DNA of 64,000 nucleotides, from positions 713,660-777,659 of the forward strand of contig MNCI01014205.1 of assembly GCA_015680685.1 (NCBI GenBank), given 5' to 3'. A model generated the notes under the pieces. That model was given only the letters and a program-made list of their open reading frames with translations, was not told where the DNA came from and made no database searches. The DNA is from Gnetum montanum. Its lineage: Eukaryota; Streptophyta; Gnetopsida; Gnetales; Gnetaceae. Numbering within the stretch: position 1 is the first letter of the stretch; each line of letters begins with the position of its first letter. Shown here piece after piece: positions 33,006-42,845 of this stretch. Position numbers and translations under genes: made by a program.

Positions 33006-33775
33006 TGATAAGTGGCGAGGTACCCCTACACTCAACCATACGAATACAAGCGTAGCATGGGTGATCCAGTTGAACTCTGCAAACTAGTGCCTACACATCT
33101 TATGGAACACTTAAGGTTAATGTCTTCCCAGACTTACTTGTATTTGTCACAGTTGTATGGTTAAGTAAGTCTAAGGTATATGATTTTTATAGTCTTTTAT
33201 GTTTTATCTCCTATGTTGACGAGGTGAAGGGTGAAGAGACTAATTAACTAACTTTAACTAACTAAATAAGCCTTAATTAACCTAACATCAGTATCCATTC
33301 CCACTTACCATTCACACCCTAAACCAATGCAACCTTGGTTACCAAACGCTAGTTGTTGCTAGGATCACCAAGCATAACGCACGTGCTTGAAGCGGTCATA
33401 CTAAATGCACTTAACTATGGGAGAAGGGTTGAGAGAGATTTAATGACTGATAAACAATAAATAACAATAAGTAAAGTCCTATCTAGCTTAGTCCATGCAC
33501 TACAAGGTTTATCCAAGAAGTTCTTCTTTATTTTCGTACACAAACTTGTGTTCAGGTACAATATTTGCTTGAATAAAGATCTGTTCACTTTGGAGCTCCT
33601 AATGCGGGCACATGGAAATTATTCTATCTCTGGAGAGGTAAAACTACTAGAGTTTCGCTATGGTCTAGGCCTAGAATTATAAACAAGGGAGAGCCACCTC
33701 TTATTTATAAATTTGATGGCGCACTACGATATCGAGTACGCGATATCACAGGGGATGCAATATCGTGTCCCATCA
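33006..33775 (-). repeat. 3' LTR of element B
   Basis: On the minus strand it starts TGATGGG and ends CTTATCA (770 bp). It follows the purine tract TGGGGGTA (33,776-33,785). It contains TTATAAATAA (33,701-33,710) as TATA region and GATATC-centred sites at 33,727-33,734 (CGATATCG) and 33,739-33,748. Confidence 0.85.
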
Positions 33776-33789
33776 TACCCCCATGACTG

Positions 33790-35745
33790 AATAAAAACTC
33801 GTCCTCGAGTTCCTTACAAAATATTGGGAAGGTATGGGATTATTGACTGAATGGAACTAATGGGATGACATGTGAACAGATCATCATTACAAGATAAGAC
33901 AAAACTGGTGTTCATGACAACAAGAGTGAACACATTATACATTTGACATTAGGCATTATTTGGCAGCTGAGAGAGAAGAGAGAAAAGAGAAGAAGTCTAC
34001 TGACGCCAACGCCAAGATTGTGCCTTTCGTTGTCCATCTGTAAGCATGCCATCCATCTCGTTCCTTGCATAGCTGCTTAAGCACTACTCCATTCCAAGTG
34101 TTCCCTCTAGATCCAATCCGTTGTTGTATGATTATCATCTGCACACACAACACAGTCTTATATTAGCAAGGGTAAATGAATCATAATGCAGCAATTGATA
34201 CCTTGCTTTGGTGAAAGGTCCATTGGCTATTTTGTGGTATGGCTGATACGGATCTGGAGATATCATAGTGGTGACTACCGAAGGTGTAGGGGTTAGGAGA
34301 AAATCAAAAAAATTTGGGTCTGGACCCCCATGACTAAGAGCGAACCTCTGGTAGTAATAGAATGGAGAAAGAATAAAGAACAAGAAAGATGGAGAAAAAG
34401 AGACAACTATAACGTCGATGAAATGGATGTCAAGATGGAAATGAACAAAATAGAGTGGATTGCAAAAATGTTAAGGAAAAGAATTTAACTGGTGCACCAA
34501 ATAGAAATGTTAATGGATCCTCCCCAAAGCAGGCTCATGCCCTTAATGCCCTGACAAACCTGCATTCAAAGAGTCCATAGGCGCTCGAAATGTCATTTGG
34601 AATAAGAGTTAAAGTCTTAACCGCAAAAATTTACCAAAAAGAAAACAATGCATCAACCAAAATATACACTAATGATACAACTGGCAATGAGGTGAACAAT
34701 GGAGAGAAGGATGGAGAGAAGAGAATGGAATGGAATCCCAAGAACAAGGTGGTGTACAGCCCCTTGTGTGTTTCATGGTTAATGTGACTTAGCAGATCCC
34801 ATTCCAAGTCCAGCCTCAAACAAACCACATCCAGTGAATTTGCATGAATGCATTCGGCCAATCCATCCCCTTGAAGTAACAAGAATGCCTTTACCCAAGA
34901 GCCACCACCATTCCGACGAAACGAAGGAGGAGAGAATGGGAAGCGAGAAGGGCCTTAGTTAGAGGGAACATTTTTATTTTAGTTCCATAACCAGTGCTTG
35001 TAGCCCAAATGATTATTTCGTCTAAGGGGTGCGCTTTGAATTCTCACTATTTTTTTATGTGTTTACGCATGAGAAGCACACCATGCAAAGACTTTGTTAT
35101 TTTTATTAGCTCAGCTTCCCAATAATTGGGTAACATTGAAACGGTAAGAAAAATCAAGAAGAAAACATCGAAGTACCCAAGAGAACGGCCAACACAAATG
35201 CATCAAGTTCCCTTGAAGTCACACCCTTCTCAATCCTTGAGTCCTTCCTTAGTTTGAGAAATGCCCAGTCACCGATTCATTATAGTTCTTATTATAGAAA
35301 GGGACTGTACATTTCCAAGCTGAGAGAGACCATAGAAATTTGTGGATGTATGGATGAAGTGGACTCATTGCCTGCTATATCAAAAGAACCATACCTTAGT
35401 ATCAACATTGTAGCTTAAAGATAAAAACCAAACATTAGCAATCAATATAAAAATAGTTCATACCATCATGAAGAACACTTATTAAATGACAAACTTACAA
35501 GGTGAATAACACACGCACACACGCACACACAAAATGAAAAAGTATAACGATGTTGTAAAACAAAAAACAAGAAACGTTAAAAAAATATGTAAAACAAAAA
35601 TGTGTAAAAAAAAACTAAAAAGAACTGAGAGCCCAAAATGATTAACATAGGTGGTCATATCCCCCATGAATGAATGGAAAGGGAGAGATCCAAAATAATG
35701 AGTGCCTATTTGAATTTCTTAAAAGTGTCCAACTTCTCCTGATTG
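33790..35745 (-). other. 3' untranslated region of element B
   Basis: Noncoding, colinear with 11,686-13,705 of A, including A/T-rich start (35,540-35,620), CA-rich stretch at 35,508-35,532 and the 20-nt block at 34,514-34,533. Open frames here have no recognisable domain. Confidence 0.6.
34514..34533 (-). promoter_or_regulatory. Conserved 20-nt block of pol-less elements (copy B)
   Basis: Minus strand CCTGCTTTGGGGAGGATCCA preceded by GGGCATTAAGGGCATGAG. Same position relative to gag and LTR as in A. Confidence 0.55.
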
Positions 35746-37342
35746 ATGTTCTAAGATTAAGAGGTGGAAGTCAACGACGCTCATATTCCAATGTATCTAT
35801 GCTTTTGTTATGGGCATGAGTTGTTCCCCCAATTCATTCCATGCATGTTGGTCAGTTTCTCTTTCGATTAGCTGTCAACCATAGGGTGTTCACTTGTTGT
35901 GTGGTTGCTACATACAGGCATCTTTGTCTCAGCATTTCTAGGGCACATCGGTTGCATGTAGGAAATGTTGAGCATTCCTCCATCTCATCACCCTCTGAGT
36001 CACTATATGTGATGCATGGAACTTTCTTCTTCTTGATCTTTCCATAAATGTTTACCTTAGATATTTCCAAGTAAAGATCGTGGATTCCTAGGCATGCATC
36101 TATTGTACTTAGCCATGCCCTTCCTATTATAATTGGGAAGTCCCCTTCATTGCTGTTGACTTCTATCACCAGGAAATTAGCTGGGTATGACCAATCACAC
36201 ACAGTGGTAATAATTTCCTCCACCAATCCTAAGGAAATGGTGATGGACTGGTCAACCAGCTTTAGTTGAATATTGCTCTTCTTGAGTTGGGGCAGGTTCC
36301 AGGCTTGATACATTTGTCGTGAAATTAAGTTGACTCCGGAACTTGAGTCAAGAAGAGCCTTATGTGGTTCGTTCCTAGTGACTTGGAGGTAGATTAAGGG
36401 ACTTTTAAGGTCAGAGAGTTTCTTGGGAAGGTGGCCTACCTTGATCTAGTCGGTTAGGTATGTGTTAACATAACCATATGCATTGAGCTCTGTTGCTAGT
36501 TTGAAGGGAGCTCCAAAGCCTTATGTGTTGGAGGAGCGTACACAAACTCAACCGCTTGTGGTTGTGAGAGCTTGTCTAGGCTTTTGGTTCTGAAGAAAGG
36601 TCTTCTCTTCTTGCGGTTGTTAGAACTAACAGTGGGTTGAAGGTTTACAATTCTCGTAGCATTACATTGTTGTGGTTGAGTGGGGAGTTCCCCTTGCATT
36701 GTTGGAGCAGGTGGTAGTGGAACTATTGGTGAATGGATTCAGAGGATGGTACGTGTGTGGAGTGTATCCCAGAGAAGAAGGAGTCCTTTTGAAATACTCC
36801 TGAACTTGGTAGTGACGTTGTGGGGTTGCATGACCCATAGAGTCACTTGGAGAAACCGACTGCTACACGTAGTAGCCATATGGGTCTGGTTTCCTATAAG
36901 GGTATTGTTGTCTAGGCGGTGGCATCCCCCATGACTGTGGGTATTGCCACTATTGATTTTGCCCAATAGGTTGTGATGGAGTTCCACTTGGATAATACGT
37001 TAATGGTTGGTGGAACTGCCTTGGGTTACCTTGGGGATAAGATAACCTTCAGGGTGCCTGTCGTCTGTTAAGTCTCGAGTTGAGTGCATACACCCCAGAC
37101 TCTTGTAGATGTGAGATGATTGGACAACATCCCTTAGGATGGTCATATTGGCAGATCTCACATCCACTGTCATTTTTTGTGTTTGAATCCACAACCTCAT
37201 CGGAGATATTCATTTTTCCCTTACCCTTGTTACGTGCATGGCCTGAATCTCTCTGCTTTTTCTTGTCCTTGTCACTACTTCGTTCCTCCTTAGATTCCTC
37301 TACAATCTTTAGGATAGTTTCAATTTTACTGCCTAAGGAGCT
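35745..37342 (-). pseudogene. Element B gag C-terminus and protease-like domain
   Basis: It carries an intact zinc knuckle near 37,135-37,175 (CEICQYDHPKGCC; C-x2-C-x4-H-x4-C), then a Gln/Pro/Tyr-rich linker. The protease-like domain has LLDSSSGVNLIS near 36,325-36,360 and FPIIIGRAWLSTIDACLGI near 36,060-36,145. As in A, the catalytic triplet is DSS rather than D-S/T-G. The frame ends beyond 35,852 with a Leu/Arg-rich tail. Several nonsense codons interrupt it. Confidence 0.7.
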
Positions 37343-38834
37343 TCATATTTCATCTACCTTAGCCGATACTTCCATTGTTAGTTTCTGAAGCAGCAAGGTT
37401 TTTCTATTCACCAACTCTTCGAGTGATGACTCATCCTCTTCATCGCAGAATCTCACTCCCTTCTTTTGGAGGGAAGGATCGCGGTTATATTCTTCCATGC
37501 TTTTTCTTTTTTGTAGCTCCCCTTCTCCTTTAGCTACTTGCTCCAATAATTGATGAATTCTATGGGATCTAAGTTCTGATAATCTCCCTTGGGCATATGT
37601 CCCAAGGGTTCTCCTAGTTTCATACCTTAGCCCATCTACAAGGTGGTGTAGTTGATCCCGTTGTGCGTAGCCATAGCCTGGGAAACGATGTAACAATGCG
37701 TAGTAGCAGCCCATGGTAGCATCCAAGGGTTCGTGATTACCTTGCTTCCATCCTTGGATTTGTTTACGCAAATTAGACACTCTAGAGTACGTTTGGTATT
37801 TATCGTTGAACAACTCTAACATCGTACTCCATCTCCTAATGGTTTTCGGATCCAAGGACAAGTACCAACTCTCTGCTTCTTTTATGAGTGTCTTAGGAAA
37901 TAACTTTAGTTTCTGCCACTTGTTTTCTATGTTCTACAAGGTGCAGGCGTCATGAAATGCCTATAAATAATTCTACAGATCAGCATTATATCCCCCTTCA
38001 AAGCGTGGGATGTTGTTCGTGTCAAGTCTTTTGATCCGACTATCTTTTTGATGCCTTGTTGGTATTCTCACTGCCTCTGTGATGTCTAGCATACTTCAGG
38101 TGGCAAGTAGGGGTTCATCATGATCATCTCTTTCATGACGTCTATGATGCCTACATTGTTCCCTACTTTCCCTTCTATCATGCCTAGACTCTCTGGACTG
38201 CCCCCATCCTCTCTCTCGACTCTCTCGTCGAGGTATCTCATTTCACATACCCTTATCCTCATCGTTAGGCTCTTTATGACTACACCTAGATGTGGAAGGA
38301 GAGGGTGAATGATGTGATGAAGGGGAAGAAGAAGGAGAACTATCGCCATGATGATGTTTCTCACCTTCTCTTTGATGGCTACGACCCCGATCATGATGAC
38401 GATCTGAATGCCCATCCTTGTCATGTGTTTTCGTTCCCTCAGTGAATAGTTGGCATTCACGGGGATCAGAACCAGGGTTGTGTATCATGGAGCATAGGTT
38501 CTGATACCTCACCTCCTCACTATCGTTAGGAGGGGGAACATCATTTTATGGAGAACCCATTATAAGTGGTTCACCATCTCTAATTTCACTTAGGACGTGC
38601 GGGACCCCTTTGCCCTTCAACAATGTATGGTGGCTCTCCTGCCTTAAGTCCCTTAAACATTGTGCTTCTGTGGGATGATAATCCCTTGTGTCAAAGTCGC
38701 CTATAACGTATTCAGCATATAGCTTTGTCATGCCTATCTGTGCAAAAGCACGAATAAGCATGTTAGGGACTGCCTGATCTGGAGGTAACACTATGTTACC
38801 TTGAAAGTCTCTCTAGTGCAGTTGTTCATCATCA
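37343..38834 (-). pseudogene. Element B gag N-terminal and core part (5'-truncated)
   Basis: It enters the frame at DDEQL, 38,830, without a start codon. It then reads NIVLPPDQAVPNMLIRAFAQ, the RHHDRGRSHQREGEKHHHGD basic stretch, and the gag core RVSNLRKQIQGWKQGNHEPL, YYALLHRFPGYGYAQRDQL and HHLVDGLRYETRRTLGTYAQ. It includes the Glu-rich KGEGELQKRKSMEEYN segment that is deleted in A. Some stops and probably a frame change near 38,240. It encodes the capsid-type protein of a pol-less element. Confidence 0.75.
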
Positions 38835-38835
38835 T
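38826..38835. other. Head-to-head joint of elements B and C
   Basis: TCATCATCAT forms the joint. To the left, TCATC belongs to the gag leader of B (minus strand; A has TTCATCC there). To the right, CATCAT is the LTR end plus spacer of C before its primer site, as in A. Both 5' LTRs are absent. Shared TCATC gives about 5 bp of microhomology. Confidence 0.6.
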
Positions 38836-38853
38836 TGGTGTCGTTTCCGGGGA
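38836..38853 (+). promoter_or_regulatory. Primer binding site of element C
   Basis: TGGTGTCGTTTCCGGGGA resembles the primer site of A (TGGCGCCATTGCCAGGGA) and the usual Athila/Tat aspartate-tRNA type. The preceding CATCAT equals the LTR end plus one base seen in A, which fixes the missing LTR boundary. Confidence 0.7.
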
Positions 38854-38976
38854 TGGTGCTAGTTATCTAGATTAGTTATATCATACAAGGTCGCTGTAAA
38901 GGAATTAACGATATATCTCTTAAGAAAGAAATAATTATTAAAAGTCACATATAAATTCACACAGAACTTCACAACA

Positions 38977-40962
38977 ATGCCTCTCCTACAAGATTATGAT
39001 AATGCCACACTTAGTCAGGAAGTTCATTGGAGAACCAACAAACTATATGACAATGAAGATTAGAGTATGCAACCCGAGGTGGGGGTTTTTTATAAACATG
39101 AGCGAAAGCAACGTCATCCTAACACACGAAGGTATAACTCACCCGATGATGACAAACCCCTATTGGCCACTACAAGCTTAATGCAAATACAAGAGGCTGT
39201 TCGGATTTCATGTAGGCATCGTAAAGAGAGCCGTCTACCCAAGCTCGATTTAAACAACTTTCCTAAATTTTCAGGAGGCTATGACTTAGATCCACATCAA
39301 CATTTACAAGCCTTCTACAATGTCTGCACATGGAACAACATTGATAACAGGTGACAAAAACTTAAGCTCTTTCCCATGACACTCGTTGGCCAAGCAAAAG
39401 TATGGTATAGATCGTTAAAACCAAATTCAATATGACATTGGTTAACAATGGTAGAAGTATTTAACAAAAAATATCAAACCTACGCAAGAGTGTCAGCCTT
39501 GAGGAAACAAATCCAAGGATGGAAACGAGCACAACATGAACCCTTGGACATGGCCTTAGAAAGATATTATGCACTATTAAACAACTGTCCAGGCCATGGG
39601 TTTTCCGAGGAAATGCTAATGTACCATATCATTGATGGGCTTCGTGATGCAATAAGAGAGACCCTAGGAATGTATGTCCAAGGTCAACTATACAAACTAC
39701 GAACCCATCAAGTCCAAGAGCTTATTAAGCGGGTAGCAAAAGAAGAAGGAGAGATGGATAGATGAGAGAGTGTTGAAAAACATCAATGGGACCAAAATCT
39801 CAACTTAACAAAGGTCCGTGATCATAAAAAGGAAAAATCAACCTATCACAAGGAGAAAGAACCATCTTTGCCGGTACAACAATCGTTAGAGGAAGTTGAG
39901 GCAAAGATCAATAAGATGTTGGAATGGACGTATCAAAAGTGTGGAGAATGTGTCGATATTATTGGAGATAGAGTTTTGGCAACCCAAGAAGCAAGACAAC
40001 ACATTAGAGGATCGAAAAGAAGGAATAAGGAACATAAGTGCTCAACTGTTGATCATACATATGAATGCAACATATGCCTATACGATCACCCCAAGGGCCA
40101 ATGCCCCATATTGTTACATCTACATGAGCATTGGGAAAACATGTTACATCCAGAGTTCGTACAGAGATACTGTGTTCGATCACAGTGGCAACAATCCCAG
40201 TCGTGGGGGAAGCCATCCCTAAATTGGAGACACCCTTCATATCCTCCGAATCCAAATGCTTATCACATTCAACATCTTGTTTCTCCGATTGGGCCAACGC
40301 ACTTTATCTCACCACAGTACCATTCTCCTCAATACTATCAACCCATGTCTCCAACACAACCACCATCTTGTGTATCCTACACTTCTACTCATTTTCAACA
40401 TTCTCATCCTTTTTTCCCTCCTTCTACAATGCCACCAACTGTTCCTAAGGTGTCTGCACCACAGCAACAACCCACGAACGCTACTTGTGCTGCTACTTCC
40501 AACAACAATGAAAAGCCTCCTCGACATCCAAAGCGTCCCTTCTTTAAACATGACCATAAGAAGGGACAATACAATTCTGAGGCCACTGCATCCTTCAACT
40601 CAACACAAGTCCCACACTGTGGTGCATCCTTATCTTTGAACGCAGCACCTCATGTTACTTCATCAAGGCCACCAACTAACACTCCAACAACCATACGGCC
40701 TAATGAACACAATCATGGAAGGCAACAACCTAATCCTTGCATACCATCTAATGGTCCCAAATATCATAGTGGGTCAACTCGTTATCTAGGAACTACATCG
40801 TATAAAGTGCCCCACTATGCTTACTACAATCAAGTGTGTGAACCCTGATGGGGTAAGTATGGCCAAGTTCCAATACTTCCAACATGCAAGAATCCTCAAC
40901 CTTCATTTATTAATCCTCGCCATGCTCAACTTTTTAGTTATGGGGCATATCCCCCATTCTAA
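38977..40962 (+). pseudogene. Element C gag
   Basis: One frame from ATG 38,977 (MPLLQDYDNATLSQE) to TAA 40,960-40,962. The core reads PKFSGGYDLDPHQHLQAFYN, VWYRSLKPNSI, QHEPLDMALERYYALLNNCP, GHGFSEEMLMYHIIDGL. A zinc knuckle near 40,066-40,105 is intact (CNICLYDHPKGQC). The C-terminus is rich in Pro, His, Gln and Ser. Only five in-frame stops occur (about 39,058, 39,352, 39,433, 39,763 and 40,846) and no frameshift. It is a capsid/nucleocapsid protein of a non-autonomous element and lacks the protease domain seen in A and B. Confidence 0.8.
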
Positions 40963-41537
40963 ATAACAAGCAGGGTTAATAAATATTTTTCTTTTTCTTT
41001 AATTTTACAACTTTTTTTCCAGTTTTTCATTTTTCAATTTCTTGTTTTATCTTTTGTCTTTTTACACTTTTGTAAGTAATCTCATCTACAAATAAAACCC
41101 TCATGTGGATCGTTAGTTGAGGTGTGTTTTATGTTATCATCTCTCGACTGATCAATTATTTGGACAGTGAGCCCATTACATCCACTCATCCATTCTAAAA
41201 ATAAAGAGGTTCTGTTCAAGGGTATAGTGATATTCTTGACATTCTTAAAACTTAAAATTAATTTTGTGTTCATTGTACCCAGAATGAAGAAGGATGGACC
41301 AAGAGGACATGATTAGGATGTAACATCAAGGGGACTTGTGGATTCTCTTTGGTGGCATCTGTGGGAGTTATCATGCAATGTGGTTGTACTAAGATCCTTG
41401 TAGATCTAATGAAAAATGGGAGTAAGAGTACTCAAAAGGGCACTCAAAAATCCGATGTTGTTCTAGGGGGTCCCATTGGAAAGACATGCACACATGCCTG
41501 AAGGTTGGTGGCTTCTCTGGATCCAGTATTTGAAAAA

Positions 41538-41561
41538 GAGAGAGAGAGAGAGAGAGAGAGA
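41538..41561. repeat. (GA)n microsatellite in element C
   Basis: About twelve GA units followed by an A/G-rich stretch in the inter-ORF region. Confidence 0.9.
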
Positions 41562-41966
41562 AAAGAAAAGAAAAAAAAAGAAAAACAAAGTTCCACGAAA
41601 TAAAATTCACTCCTCCCTTGAACAAAACGCCAAGTGATCATACGCCTTGTTGTTATGGTACTCTCATAGTTGCTCATCATGGGATGAAACAATGCGATGT
41701 CACTGATTAGAGGAATGGACTTGGTCCTGATCTTGGAATGATGGGTTAATGACACCTTAATCATACTTTACACATAGGATTCATTGTGCCTTGGGTCAGT
41801 TACCTCATGTCCCAGTCTCTATAATCCCTTCTATACTTTGCCTCATCTCACTGTTCATGTAATTGTAGCTCGTGTCGTGTGTAACATAGAATTCTTTCCT
41901 CATTTCATTGATATTTACATATGTGTGTTTTGTGGAATCAGTGTGGATTACATTTAACCCTTCTAG

Positions 41967-42036
41967 TGCCCATGGACACTTTAAGTGTGGTTACACAAGG
42001 GCATTATAGATTGAAACCTGCTTTGGGGAGGACCCA
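41967..42036 (+). promoter_or_regulatory. Conserved block and stem-loop of pol-less elements (copy C)
   Basis: Nested stems TGCCC/GGGCA and ACACTT/AAGTGT are followed by CCTGCTTTGGGGAGGACCCA. Stems agree with D although the inner loop is T in C and two bases in D. This looks like a structured signal; no function is known. Confidence 0.5.
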
Positions 42037-42845
42037 CTTGTGTAATTTTTTGTAATCTTCACTTATGACATAGCTCACACACACCATTTCTTACCCTCAG
42101 CATTATTTTTCCTAACATTCTTTCCCTACTATTACCCTTTGAATTTCAACGCTCCCATGAACCATCACATAACCTTTTTCTTACCACCCAAGGTTTTATA
42201 GATCAATTCCACTCACTCATCATTATTCATGCCTTCAAAACCATCTAATTACCTGAGAACTCCTTAACAATAGCTTAATGTCCTACGTTACAACGTTTAT
42301 TTCAAGAAAATCCCTTCAAAATTCAATCTTTTTGTTGTGCCTCACATCAAAAACCTATAAATAGGTGACCCCCCCCCCTCGCGCAACACTTAGCATCATT
42401 TTTTCCATTCACACAGGGGAGTTTTTGAATTTTCTTTCTATGACTTGTGATTGAGTGACCCTTGCTTTTCTCACTATATCTCGCTCGCTGATACTCCGAT
42501 TTCTATTCCGTTTGAACCTACTTGAACCTGGAGTGTTCAATTTAGTCATGGGGGAGGGACACTTGCTGAAAAGTGCCTAAATTTTTTGAAATTTATCATC
42601 ACCCAAAGGACATCAGCTAGGGTAATTAACTATAACACTTAGAATATTTGTGCCCAAACATCATTTAATCCCTAAGTATACCAGGAAATTAAAATTGGAA
42701 ACCACCTAAGTGAGATGGACTCATTATCACAATATTTCAGGCAATGTCACATGGAGATAAAATGAATTAATTAATTAAGGCTAGCAGTAAGGTATAACTT
42801 AATTTAAAAACAACCTTACTAACGCTTGGCCTAGTGTGATTACAG

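Larger units (their letters stand above)
33006..38834 (-). mobile_element. Element B: pol-less gag-protease element lacking its 5' LTR
   Basis: Minus-strand relative of A, with gag from 38,834, protease to about 35,750, a 2-kb untranslated region, the purine tract and a 3' LTR (33,006-33,775). There is no RT or integrase. The 5' LTR, primer site and first roughly 55 gag codons are missing because the element is joined at 38,826-38,834 to the start of element C. The outer edge of the 3' LTR abuts element D after ATAAG, the presumed target sequence. Confidence 0.8.
40963..42845 (+). other. Inter-ORF region of element C
   Basis: Noncoding, colinear with 31,309-33,000 of D. It is T-rich near 40,980-41,070 and has a GA microsatellite at 41,538-41,561. 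The stem-loop (TGCCC 41,967-41,971, inner ACACTTTAAGTGT 41,976-41,988, GGGCA 41,999-42,003) stands next to the 20-nt block at 42,017-42,036. A TATA-like CCTATAAATAGG at about 42,355 is followed by a C run. The ORF start at 42,846 follows GTGATTACAG, which could be a splice acceptor. Confidence 0.55.
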
